This document shows, piece by piece, positions 1 through 9,875 of a stretch of DNA of 64,000 bases. Within the stretch, counting starts at the first letter, position 1. Every line of letters begins with the position of its first letter. This DNA is from Undaria pinnatifida (taxonomy: Eukaryota > Sar > Phaeophyceae > Laminariales > Alariaceae). The notes below the pieces were generated by a model. That model saw only the letters and a list, made by a program, of their open reading frames with translations. It had not been told where the DNA came from and ran no database searches. The stretch is from assembly GCA_012845835.1 (NCBI GenBank), contig JABAKD010000002.1, positions 22,927,018-22,991,017 on the forward strand, given 5' to 3'. The position numbers were made by a program, and so were the translations under genes.

Positions 1-504
1 GTGGCCGCCGAGATACTATACGGGGTGACCATAGAAGTCCGGGTCGCTGGAACAAATTACCCACCGCCGGCTGACCCTCACCAGCCAAACATTCTCACTG
101 TCCTTTTCCACGCCAATTCCCTTCACTACTGCACTCTGTCACCTTCGAACGCGCACAATAATAATGATAGCGATCCATGACTGAAAACTGTTTTTCAATT
201 ATATTTTTTTTTTTAGTTTAACATAATATCGTCATACTACTTAGGGGCTGGGTGCGCCGCTCAGCAGTGTTGACACGGGCTGAACATCCGTATGCGTTCG
301 TACAGGAAGTGGGTCGCGCTGTGTTTCGGCAGCGGGTTGTTGCGGGAAAAGAGGCGTTTCAAATCTATATCACTGTTTGCTTTCGTCTTGCATCACCCCC
401 ATCCGCTGTGCTCTCATGAGCCCACTCCGAAGGGAGATCTTGTAAATACTACAAAATAAAACTGATGTCGTTGTCGGTGTGTCTTGCGCACAATGATGGC
501 CGGG
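1..504. other. No gene seen
   Basis: I see no exon-like reading frame, RNA gene or repeat end here. The only local feature is an A/T-rich stretch with a T-run near 200-216. Confidence 0.5.
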
Positions 505-663
505 CGGGATGGTCTATTTTCCCTAACCGCTTCCTGCTCTCTCCAGCTGTTGCACGGGAGCCGACGATGCAATGGGGTCGTCTTGCTTTTTCTGTGCAGC
601 TATCAGGCTTTTCTCCCACCCAGGGGACGGTCTTATTCCGTCCCCGGGGTTTTGCGCCAAGAT
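505..663 (+). repeat. Direct repeat copy 1 (possible LTR fragment)
   Basis: About 160 bp that recur in the same orientation at 2138-2300. Shared landmarks are a 'ttgcac.ggagccgacgatgcaa' stretch, 'cagctatcaggctttt' and 'ccccgtggttttg'-like ends. The copies are imperfect and no terminal TG..CA or target duplication could be fixed, so LTR identity is an inference from the gag-like sequence lying between them. Confidence 0.5.
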
Positions 664-2137
664 TGCTGCTATAACTTTTCGCCGACGCTTTAACTCGTAT
701 ATAGTTTGGGATCAATGAGGCCTCTCTGGTGCGGCATGAGATCACACCCATACTTTTTGCCCCTTTGCCCTTCTCTCAGGGCGCAGTTTATTTGTCTCTT
801 GTTATTATCCTTCCTTCGGGTTTCTTGTCGTCCTTGTGATACCCAAACTTCTATAGTACCTTAACCCCTAGTAGATTCGGCTTCGGTAGTCCCGTGCACG
901 CGCTATGTACGAACGTGCAAACTTTGCGGGCAGCAGCAGGAGTCCGCCTCTATGAACGCCGTTTGGCGAGAACGCTTCATCCCCGCCGCGGCGGCGGACG
1001 CTGTTGACCCTATGTGTCTGCGCGTGCGCCGGTTGCGGACTGTCACCCCACGTACTCCATAAAATGCCCATAGCCGTACGGTCCATCTTATGGCATGCCG
1101 CCCCTCTCAACCGGGAGAGCGAACGGTGTACCGCTTCATGTCCTTCGTGCCGGCCGCCCGCAAACGGATCTGGAGGTTGGTGGTCATCTGCGCCGGCGTT
1201 AACGCCACATATACCATATTTCCGCATTCTATAACACTCGGGAACAAGAATCCTGACCTCTATGCCAGTGACCCGTGTATGGATTCCGCCTCCTGTCGGT
1301 ACTCTACCACGGTTGCGAAATGCTAATTTTGCGGCAGTTTAGGCTCTTCCTCACCATGACTGCTTGGGAGGAACTTCGCAACATCTTCCGAAGAGGGAAT
1401 TGAAATTGAACCTCTCGCTTCCCGTCATCTGCAACAATATCGACGCAACCACTACCGACACCTTAACACCACACTTCCCTGTGTACAGTGTCACGCAGAA
1501 GACGACCACGTCCCGAATCAATGCGATGCGTTCTGTTGCTGTGGGCAGCCTCTGTGTGCGACGGCGCGTGTCCCACACTAGATGACGCAGCTGAAGTGCC
1601 ACCAACGGAGGTCCCTGCTTCACCCCCACCCCGACTCGCCGCTATTTCCTCTGCCGTCGGTACCCATCGCAGGGACAGCCCGAAGCCCTGGTCTACCATT
1701 TGCTGGAATAATCCGACTTACAACCCGTGGGTGGGTGTGAACGCGTCCACCACGGCATGGTTGTCTTCGCCCACCACCAGCTGCGTGCGTTAGAGCTGCC
1801 TCGGTTGCGCTCACCAGCACTCTGTCGAGCAGCGCGAACAACTTTTCATAGTTGATTTGTCGGGGTAAACACTTGTGAGGGAAGCCCCCCCATCCGCCGA
1901 GAAACTCACCCCCGCGACATTAATACCACACCGCTCCAATCGTCTAAGGACGGATGGCAGCGTGAAGTTTGTGGGGCTTGCCTACCGGGACCCGGAACGA
2001 GGTGGTGTTCGAATCGCACCAAATATGGGCACGCGATGTCTTGGAAGGTCAACGGGTGGTTTATCTTCTGCTTGACGCACCCCAAAGAAGCCGAGGTAGG
2101 GTCGCAGCGACAGCTGCGATGTCCATGATTGCTGAGT
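664..2137 (+). pseudogene. Decayed gag-like retroelement interior
   Basis: This interval lies between two ~160-bp direct repeats. At 1480-1581 one frame reads a zinc-knuckle-like motif C-x2-C-x5-H-x4-C (CVQCHAEDDHVPNQC), followed by a second Cys cluster and then a stop. That spacing is close to, but not the same as, the CCHC knuckle of retroviral-type Gag (C-x2-C-x4-H-x4-C). No protease, reverse transcriptase or integrase motif is visible, and frames elsewhere are broken. It could be a short non-autonomous LTR element, or unrelated Cys-rich sequence. Confidence 0.3.
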
Positions 2138-2300
2138 AGGCTCTGTTTTCCTTGACCGCTTCCTACTCTCTTCTTGTTAGAGAGCTGTTGCACAGGAGCC
2201 GACGATGCAAGTGGCATCATCTTGCGTTTTCTGTACAGCTATCAGGCTTTTATCCCACCCCAGGGACGACCTTCTTCCGTCCCCGTGGTTTTGCTCCAAG
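2138..2300 (+). repeat. Direct repeat copy 2 (possible LTR fragment)
   Basis: Second copy of the ~160-bp sequence at 505-663, same orientation, with many substitutions and a short insertion ('ttcttgttagag') relative to copy 1. Confidence 0.5.
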
Positions 2301-2744
2301 TTTACATGATTATTCGACCATTACGCGAGTCAAATACGCACTGTTTTTGGCCTCATTTCAGGATTTTTTCCACGGTTATTATGCTCGAGTTGTGCCAGTC
2401 TTTTAGTTCCACTTATTTACATTTTTTTGCTTTGAACACCTCAGTTTTGTTTAAAATTGTGCTTATAACCGGGTGGACCTGAATCCTGGATACAAATCGC
2501 TCTAGTTCGTCCTTTTGTATTGCGTTTGGTGCTGTTGTTGCTGTTCACCAGGTGTTTCTCTCATCCCCATTTTGAGCGTACTTGCTCGGCACGCCAACCT
2601 GATATAGGCTGAAAATCGCGTCTTTGTGCGAGCTATCATGCATATAACTGGTCGAATTGCGTTCGCATTGCCAATGTTTGCCGTATACGGAAGTATGCGA
2701 AAAATCCCTAGTCAGTCGAAATAATTGTGAGCTTATTATAAAAA
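2301..2744. other. No gene seen
   Basis: A/T-rich sequence between a possible LTR fragment and a G-tract repeat. No supported exon or element end was found. Confidence 0.4.
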
Positions 2745-3375
2745 ATGAAAATACACTCCAGCTGTGAGATCGAATATTTTGTCGAGACTCATCTTTGCAA
2801 GCTGCGTGTGATACTCCGATCGCGCGTATTACGGGTTGTGTGTCCTCATTAAGGATATAGGTCGGCGACTCCCCTTGCAACTACAGTGTAGCTATCAGGG
2901 TCAACAGGGTGATGTTAGTCAGTCTGTGCGCGGAAACTATAAAACCCGTTTCTGAGCGGGACAAAATCTGACAGGTGTGGAAGGAAATGCATCCGTTTAT
3001 CAAGTGACTCCTGTAAGTCGAATAACCGGTGAGGGGAGGGCGGAGTTTTGAAGGACGTGGGGGCCTGGTTTTGATCAAAAGAGAGCGGGGGGGGGGGGGG
3101 GGGGGGGGGGGAAGGGGGGAGGGGAGGGACGGGCGGGGAAGCTCAATTTGTGCGTGGAAACTATAGATCCTTCTAGGGGATAAATCTGACGGTTTTGGAA
3201 AAAAAATGCACCAGTTTATCTTGGGGGGGGTGGGGGGGGGGGGGGGGGGCAGCTCAATCTGTGCGTGGAAACTATACATTTTTTTAAGGGGATAAATGTG
3301 ACGGTTTAGGAAATAATGCACCAGTTTATCATGTATATCCTGTAAGTCGTACAACCAGTGAGTAGAGGGCGGAGT
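2745..3375 (+). repeat. G-tract dispersed repeat, copy R1
   Basis: The copy begins with the conserved module 'ctccagctgtgagatcgaat...actcatctttgcaagctg' and continues through 'gtgtcctcattaaggatata' and 'gtcggcgactccccttgcaa'. Imperfect tandem units follow (gcggaaactata ... ctgtaagtcg ... gagggcggag), separated by runs of more than 20 G at about 3089-3112 and near 3227-3250. Related copies occur at about 30575-31372 (minus), 38612-38800 (minus), 40573-42330, 43830-45035 and, degenerate, at 56196-56330. No coding sequence is visible; long proline frames on the minus strand are translations of the G-runs. Confidence 0.75.
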
Positions 3376-4020
3376 GTTTGTGAGCTTATTGAGTCAAAGA
3401 CTACCAGCCAATCGCGAATAAGCCAATGGGGTCGGGGTGGGCACGCCGTGCGGGGAGGTATCGACCGGGGAAATCATCGTTATAGTTCCCGCTTTGTTGG
3501 GGCTGTAGAGATTTGGAGGATTTATGAACCGGGGATGAGGCCCTATCTCCCCCGTGTGCGACAGAACTGCCCCCCATTGGTTGGTGAGCCTCTATCATCC
3601 TCGTCGGGTGGGGCGGCGCCGTGGAGCTCGAACCAATCAGCGATTTGAGCCAACGAAGTTGGGGTTCCACCTCGCGAGGGCCGGTGACGACCCGAGAGAA
3701 CTCGGTTTCATTCCCCGGTTTGTCTAACTTTTAGATATATAGAATGACCTTCGGATCGGGGATGGGACCCTGTCGTACCCGGGTGGAGCTGGCTCTGTGA
3801 TATATGACCCCCGGCCAATCAGAGATCGGCTGGTAGGTGGGGTTGGGGATTATTTCCACACTCTACGGGGAGGTATCAATCCTGGTGATATCGTGTTCGT
3901 TCCCGGGTTGTCGGAGTTGTACATGTATGTGTGGATGGATTATGATCGTGGGATGGGACCCTATCGTCTCCAGATGACGGTTACTCTATGTACGATCCCC
4001 GACCAATGAGCGACCAGTGA
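3376..4020. repeat. Two diverged tandem units, ~390 bp
   Basis: The blocks starting near 3416 and 3800 share landmarks in the same order: a 'ggccaatcag'-type segment, 'cggggaggtatc', 'gttcccg.ttgt' and 'ccctat'. They look like an old tandem duplication. No convincing coding frame. Confidence 0.35.
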
Positions 4021-4669
4021 TCAGACAAAAGGCCATACCAGGTAATATATATAGGTCTATATATATTATTTTCGTCTAAAACTCGACCCTGAAATTCTTG
4101 ACTGCCAAATTCTTAGTGCAGTGCTTTCGCGTACTGCTAATACTCTACCTACCAGATAGCAACAAGTAGCAGCATTATAATAGCGTTCGGAGAATTGAAT
4201 GACGAAGGCAGCGACACCGTGTTGCACGCCTAGAACACCGTCAGCAAGTCTCTCCACGATCAGACTATACACACACAGACAGTCGGTCTGCGAGCCTCGG
4301 ATCTAGATACTATCATGCATGGTGTAGCAGGATCTGGCTCAGTGCGCGCCTCTCAGTATCTACGTAGAGAACATGCAGCATACATGGCCACCCTTTGCTA
4401 GCCCTGGATGCTTGGTTGAGTCAAAACATCAAGAAACGCACTCGAAACGTCTCTTCGTGGCCAGACCGGAGGGTCAGTCTGCGCGGGCTCGGATTTATCC
4501 GATTGAAACATGATGAAGCTCGGAATCGGATTCACGCAAGAAGCGGCAGAAGTAAGTAGTCCACTGTTGGTCTATATCGATACCTTGGCATTGCTCTGCA
4601 TTCTACGCGCGTAGACTTTGTGTTGTGTGGTAACGTTTTTTACTCTCTATCGAATAATGAATCGAACAA
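4021..4669. other. No gene seen
   Basis: Unique-looking sequence with short TA-rich stretches near 4045-4075. Nothing in it could be supported as a gene or an element. Confidence 0.35.
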
Positions 4670-4743
4670 GTCGAAGTGCTGTCCTGCCCTACCCGGAGCA
4701 TGGGTGCCGGCGTTCGCCAGCACCCATGCGGAGCCCTTGTACA
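4670..4743 (+). repeat. Conserved hairpin element, copy 1
   Basis: A ~74-bp block shared with 7756-7830. It starts with 'gtcgaagtgctg', ends with 'gcggagcccttgt' and carries a central inverted repeat GCATGGGTGC / GCACCCATGC. In the other copy a T-A stem pair is replaced by C-G, so base pairing is kept. It could be the hairpin end of a mobile element or a structured RNA module. Confidence 0.65.
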
Positions 4744-4854
4744 TATAAATATATATACAAGTAGTGATTCCTTTTTTTTTTGAGGGGTCAGAGATTTGGT
4801 CAGGAGTTTCTTGCGTCTCGGCCTCAGTATGGGATTCTCGAAACTGGAATTTCT

Positions 4855-5240
4855 CGGTAAAATCGCTTCGTTCGAGCGCCATCTTCGGGGGGCGGCTCCA
4901 ACGCCTCTCGCTCTGCCTTATCCGATCCGCACCTCGACGTGAACGCGGATGGGGGCTGAGCGAGACAAGCGATCAGTGTTTTTTTTTTGTATTTTGGGCG
5001 GTATACACCCGAGTTATTCTTGGATCTTGGCATATGTAGAGCTTGAACGGTAGCTTCGTTCGAGCGCCATCTTCGGGGGGCGGCTCCAATGCCCCTCGCC
5101 CTGCCTTATTCGTTCCGCACCTCGACGTGAACGCGGATGGGGGCTGAGCGAGACAAGCGAGAAGTGTATTTTTTGTATTTTGGTCGGTATACGCCCGAGG
5201 CATTCTTGGATCTTCGCATATGCAGAGCTTGAACGAATAT
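4855..5240 (+). repeat. Tandem 185-bp repeat, two units
   Basis: Two adjacent units share 'cgttcgagcgccatcttcgg', 'gcacctcgacgtgaacgcgg', 'gctgagcgagacaagcga', a T-run, and 'ttcttggatctt.gcatatg'. A partial third unit lies at 5985-6105. Confidence 0.75.
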
Positions 5241-5359
5241 ATCAAGGGACAACATTGCCAAATTGGCATCTACATGTCTTCCCGACGACGCTTTTTTTAT
5301 GGCCGCCTCGAAGCGCTTGTCCTATCGTAGCTACTACTGCCGTGTGTCGTTGCCTTTCG

Positions 5360-5420
5360 GCACAGTGGGTATAGTGCTATATAACCAACGAAGGATGTGT
5401 CGTGAGTTCGATTCTCACTG
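5360..5420 (+). repeat. tRNA-derived SINE-like fragment
   Basis: 'cacagtgggtatagtgct' resembles a tRNA D-arm/A-box. It is followed by 'gtcgtgagttcgattctcac', which folds as a T-arm with a B-box. No acceptor stem closes, so this is a tRNA-derived repeat rather than a tRNA gene. Confidence 0.5.
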
Positions 5421-5604
5421 AGATTATATTTGGTATTCATGAGCGTGCGCGCTGGAGACGTTATGAGTGGTTATGATAGTAGTGTTTCCCTGAGTACTAC
5501 TGTAGTACGTGGAGAGGGGATAGCCCCGGAGATCCCTGTTACGAAGTCGGTGAGAATAAATTAATGAACTCGAAATCATATTTCGTTGTTTTTTTGCATA
5601 ACCC

Positions 5605-5742
5605 ACTAAGTTACTGAGCCACGTGACAGTGGGTAGTGCTCTCGTGTCGTGAGTTCGATTCTCACCGACTTACATATTTGTATTTTTCAAGCGTGCGCGC
5701 TGAAGACATTATGAATGGTTATTTTGGTAGTGTGCTCCTGAG

Positions 5743-5774
<32 letters not shown>

Positions 5775-5775
5775 T

Positions 5776-5827
<52 letters not shown>

Positions 5828-5975
5828 GTAGTCAGTGGCGAGGGGGGAGCCCCGGATACCCCTGATAAAAATTCGGTGAGAATCAGTTCACGAACTCGAC
5901 AACATATGTAGCACTACCCACTGAGCTACTGAGTCAAGTGATTAAGTAGCTCAGTGGGTAGTGCTATAGGATATC
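5605..5975. repeat. Inverted tRNA-like arms around an (ACT)n tract
   Basis: A plus-strand A-box/B-box pair lies at about 5615-5670. A minus-strand counterpart is at about 5862-5935 ('gtgagaatcagttcacgaac', 'actacccactgagctact'). A plus 'gtagctcagtgggtagtgct' follows at about 5946-5965. A trinucleotide (ACT)n microsatellite at about 5741-5826 lies between. The tRNA-like segments are SINE-type relics. Confidence 0.6.
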
Positions 5976-5984
5976 TAGGTCAAA

Positions 5985-6105
5985 TCAATTTGTTCGAGGG
6001 GCGCCGTCCAACGCCCCTCGCCCTTCCTTATCCGTCCCCTACCTGGCCGTGAACGCGTACTAGGGGGAGTGAGAGACACATCCGATAATCGGCGACGATT
6101 TTTCA
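5985..6105 (+). repeat. Partial third unit of the 185-bp repeat
   Basis: Matches the 'ttcgag...cgcc..ccaacgcccctcgcc' and 'gtgaacgcg..ta.ggggg' portions of the tandem unit at 4855-5240. Confidence 0.55.
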
Positions 6106-6445
6106 TTTTGGATTCCTGGGCAGATGTTTTTCCGAGGACGGGTCAACGGGTGGCGTACTAATCGATGAAACAGCAGAATCTAAAGTAGTAGGTATCTTCT
6201 TGACAACATGTCGTGTTCGCGAGCAATCGATGACACAGCAGCAAATAATCTGTAACAATAACAGTCGACGATATATACCTGGTACGCTGTTTTCAAATTC
6301 CGAGCTTCAAGAGCAGCAATAAATAATATTGACTGACACCACAGGCAACACCTCTCTGGGTAACGCGGCGCCAACCATTGTAATATCATACAATTTGGGA
6401 GGAATGTAATCTCTATGCAAATATCCTATTTTGTTTTTTTCAGCT
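6106..6445. other. No gene seen
   Basis: A/T-rich sequence without a supported exon or repeat end. Confidence 0.35.
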
Positions 6446-6530
6446 GTCAGCCGGTCGCCCCGGTGGTCTAGTAGGTTACAATCGAATACTACTAGCGTTT
6501 GTCCTTGAGTTCGATTCCCACCATGATGAG
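6446..6530 (+). repeat. tRNA-derived SINE-like fragment
   Basis: Begins 'ccggtcgccccggtgg', then a D-arm-like segment, and ends with 'cttgagttcgattcccacc', a T-arm/B-box. The same head sequence occurs on the minus strand at 33408-33486. The acceptor stem does not pair, so I do not call a tRNA gene. Confidence 0.5.
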
Positions 6531-6594
6531 ATTTGACTTTATTTGCAAAAATACAAACAAAAGGGGGATCAACCGCTGAGATCGCCTAGCAGCG

Positions 6595-6760
6595 TGGGTA
6601 GGTGTACGATTCGACGCGAGTCGACGAGGGAAGAAAATGCTGACTTCTTTTCGCGATAAAAATGAAGGCACGTGCCGAAGTGGGGAGGGGGGAGGAGTGC
6701 CTGGTATGTGACCCCGGATCTGAGTTAGTACTTGACGGGAGCGCGAGAGTAGTGCGAGGA
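6595..6760 (+). repeat. Long-TIR element end relic (uninterrupted copy)
   Basis: Shares 'cgacgcgagtcgacgaggga' and 'cgcgataaaaatgaaggcac' with 42346-42385 plus 43552-43640, where a 1.16-kb TIR element splits the block. It also resembles the ends of the element at 31418-33300. It serves as an approximate empty site for the 42.4-kb insertion. Confidence 0.55.
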
Positions 6761-7755
6761 TAATAAATGGGACAAAGAAAAAAAAAATGTTGCATAGGTA
6801 TATGACTACCACACACAGCATCCCTACCCTTTTCCGGGAAGTTTTAATTTTTTTCTCGTCCATGCTTCTCTAGGCAACAACATTTACAGATTACTTATTT
6901 TTGGTGCGGTAGTACATCCTGAAAGAAGATACTATTAATAGAGTGTCTCCGCTTTTTTTTTTTTTCAAGTTGGATCTTTAGTCCGAAATGAGAGAATGCT
7001 AAATATTGACCTTCCGCTATGCACATAGCCCGAAATGCAAAAATTCTACCAGTAAATAATATTAGTCTCTGAGTAGAAAATACACACGGCACTGTCAGCA
7101 GTCATGGTAGAGACACTCCTGATATTATTTATTGAGGGGACGCGTCCGATATTGAAAACGTGAAAGCACGCGCGAAGCAAAAGACAGCAGATAAACATAT
7201 CCCGTTTTCCCGAGTAAAAACAGAGATGGAGCGCTACGCCAACCTCACGCACGAGCAAAGCCACCCCCGCATCTATCTTAGACAACGCCGCCGCAACGAG
7301 AAGATCGCTCTCCTCTTCTTCGTTTTCCTCCTAGCCCGTGACCACGCAGAGCAAAGCGACAGCCTTCAGGCAAAGCCCTTCTTCCAAAACCTCGCCGGCT
7401 GACATGGCCCCATGTCGACGCTTGATGCAAACCGAGTTTGCATCCTGTCGATTTCGAACCTCCATTGCCACTGGGACAGCAGTGCAGCTTCTTCATTGAT
7501 GCCAAGTCCTCTTTCGTTTCGCCTAGAGGCGAAGCAGGTTCTCAATACTCTTTTCGGTATTTTTGTTTGATATACGCCAACTTTTACTTGACGGCGCATT
7601 AAACAACAACAGTGTGTTTCGCCTATCCGTGCCTTCTTTGTTGTATATGGCGTTTTTCTTCTGTCAACTCATGATATTCAGAATCTCATGTTCGTATTAA
7701 ACTCTTGGCATTACTTTAAACTTCAATGTCATATCGGACAGCTACAACTTATTTC
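6761..7755. other. No gene recognised
   Basis: Both strands carry frames of 60-80 codons around 7046-7600, but none shows a recognisable domain or good splice signals with a partner exon. Short A/T runs are scattered through it. Confidence 0.3.
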
Positions 7756-7830
7756 GTCGAAGTGCTGCCCTGCCCTACCCGAAGCATGGGCGCCGGCCAA
7801 TGCCGGCGCCCGTGCGGAGCCCTTGTGCAT
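7756..7830 (+). repeat. Conserved hairpin element, copy 2
   Basis: Same 5' and 3' flanks as 4670-4743. The stem GCATGGGCGCCGGC / GCCGGCGCCCGTGC with loop CAAT is 14 bp long with one G-T wobble. Differences from copy 1 include a paired T-A to C-G change in the stem. Confidence 0.65.
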
Positions 7831-7954
7831 TACTATTACCTGGTATACCTCTATACGGGTGCTGTTTGATGCTCAATAGTCGGGGCCGGTGTTGAGAACC
7901 CCAATTCAGCGTCCAGACTCGAAGTCACATTTGCGTGCCCGCACCAGGTGCCAG

Positions 7955-7962
7955 GTAATATA
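7955..7962 (+). repeat. 8-bp target-site duplication, left
   Basis: GTAATATA directly before the left CAGGG terminus. It matches GTAATTTA after the right terminus at 7 of 8 positions. Confidence 0.65.
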
Positions 7963-8019
7963 CAGGGATGTGTACGGAGTAAGCACCGCTCCGCGGATCG
8001 GTTTTTTCATTTGTTAAAT

Positions 8020-8420
8020 CTTACGAAGCGGAGCGGAGCGGATATCCGCCCGTGTGAAAAGTCACGGATTACCATCATACGGAGCGGACATCCGCTACTA
8101 CAAATTTCACGGTTAGTAAGGAGCGGATATCCGCCTTTGATATCCCACGGAGCGGAGCGGATTTTTTCGTGTGTGTTACGGGGCGGATATCCGCTCGCGG
8201 GGAAAGTCGCGGATTGTCACGGAGCGGATATCCGCCGCTACAAATGTCACGGATTGTTGCGGAGCGGACATTCGTCACAAAGTTTTTATTCACGGAGCGA
8301 TTTACCTCACTCCGTCGAGCAAACCGCACAAAACCGCGGCATTTCCCCACGTTGCACCGTAGCAATTCTCCGTTAAATTGATACGGTTAACCGTGAAAAT
8401 GATACGGATATCCGCAAGTA
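8020..8420. promoter_or_regulatory. Left subterminal array of GCGGATATCCGC palindromes
   Basis: About nine occurrences of GGAGCGGA, most extended to the palindrome GCGGATATCCGC, alternate with 'gtcacggatt' spacers at irregular ~30-55 bp intervals. Within a hAT-like element these are probably transposase-binding sites (inference). The spacing is too irregular and the repeats too short for a CRISPR-type array. Confidence 0.65.
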
Positions 8421-9228
8421 AAAGCCAGTAAGTACGAAAGGATACGATGTGTACATGGCGGATAAAATGGACATTTTGTTTGCTCAACCTTGTGGCACCT
8501 AATGCCTAGCAACAAAGGAGAAACGTGTGCACATGTAAACGTTGTGTCCCTCGAGAAAAAAAAAAAAAAAACACTATTGAATATTGACTACAATACTTGA
8601 ATATTTAGTTGCTGATCATACAGGACAGAGTGATGGGGGCCAGGGCAGCAGACGCACAAAGGCGGCAGCGTCTGACCCAGGACCACGGCTCTCCACCATG
8701 AAAAAAGTCAAAAACAGTGAAAACGTTGTTGTTGTTGTTGTTGTCTTCACATCAAACCGTTCTTTCTACCCAATGACATCAGCAAACAAACCCAGAGTTC
8801 GTGCTGGTTCATCCTTGAGAGATATAAATTTTGTGGTCACAGACGACTGTGAAAGAGTAAACCAAACAGTCGCAACTCATCAAGGTAAAACAAGTGAAGT
8901 GCTAACATACAGGGTACGAGAACGCAACAAAACAAGCCTGACCATGAAAAAAGGAGAAAAAAAAAGAAGAAAAAATGAAGGAAAAAAGAAAAAGAAAAAG
9001 CAAAACAAACGACAGGTGTTCTGAAGAATGTGATGCAAGAAAATCGGAACGAAAAGGAAAGGCTGCAATTGCCAAAGGAACACCATGCGTGCTGAAGAGA
9101 AACAGAAGCCTGTTGCACGGGCAAAACAACACGAAGAAGATAGCTGCTGTTGCACGGACAAAACAACACGAGGGTAACTGGTCTTTTACGGACAAAAACA
9201 ACGCGAAGAGGAAAAGATACCGGCATAA
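8421..9228. other. Transposon interior without recognisable gene
   Basis: Contains an A-run near 8555, a (GTT)n tract near 8725-8745 and purine-rich sequence at 8940-9010. Frames of about 100-200 codons here are low-complexity Lys/Arg or Phe/Ser translations without domains. Confidence 0.45.
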
Positions 9229-9275
9229 GGCCTGTTCTTATACAGTCGGATTTTTCAGTCGAAAACGGCCGTTTT

Positions 9276-9440
9276 CAACTGAAGCCCAAATCGGGCTTTC
9301 TTACACAATCGAAAAAGGGCTTCTTCGACTCAACTTTTTTCGACTGAGCTTTCCGACTTGGAGATCCAGTCGAAAAAGTTTCTGTCAGTCGAAAAACTCG
9401 GTCGAAAAGTTTTGCACCTGTTTTTTGAACCCTTCGCATC
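9276..9440. repeat. Subterminal 'cagtcgaaaa' motif cluster
   Basis: Repeated (c)agtcgaaaa and its complement ttttcgact at the left inside edge of the Harbinger-like element. A shorter counterpart lies at 12200-12245. Probably subterminal binding sites. Confidence 0.5.
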
Positions 9441-9875
9441 GCTCATCCCACCACAAACCACACACCCACAAGACCACACACCCATACCAGGTACCACACA
9501 GCAGTATCATACAACAGCGTCGACGCTGCCTTGGCTATCACTGCTGTTGCTTCTCGCCGCAAGTCAGCGTGGTGCACTCCTAGCTTCGCTCGCCAACAGC
9601 GTGTATCACACAACAGCAATAGCGCGCGTTATCGATGCCATTTTGCCAACAACGGCTACGCCTGCTGTAGCTCTGGTGGCTCTCGGCTGAGTGCAATGCC
9701 ACGAACGTAGCTTTGGCGGCTTTCGGCTAAGCCCAACGTCACCAACCCGCTTGGACGAAGGTTCGTCGCGCGTGAAGCACGCGTTGCTCGCGAAGAACGC
9801 GCGAAACACAGAGCTGCCAACCGATTTTCGACTGCCATACAGCAGTACTCCCTCACACCAACCGCCTCTAGGGAT

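Noticed and set aside
2790-2860. Resemblance of the G-tract repeat head to the 5' end of U1 snRNA
   Set aside because: Only a few bases (actcatct..) coincide, the Sm site and stem-loops are not seen, and the sequence is dispersed with G-runs.
2881-3354. 157-codon proline-rich minus-strand frame
   Set aside because: Translation of G-runs in a repeat; no independent coding signal.
5636-5911. Frame with a long polythreonine tract
   Set aside because: It is the (ACT)n microsatellite read in one frame between tRNA-like repeats.
5360-5975. Candidate tRNA genes
   Set aside because: A-box and B-box are present but no acceptor stem closes and no standard anticodon arm forms; better explained as SINE-type sequence.
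8020-8420. CRISPR-like array appearance
   Set aside because: The repeats are 12-16-bp palindromes with irregular spacing, mirrored at the other end of a eukaryotic DNA transposon, with no cas genes.
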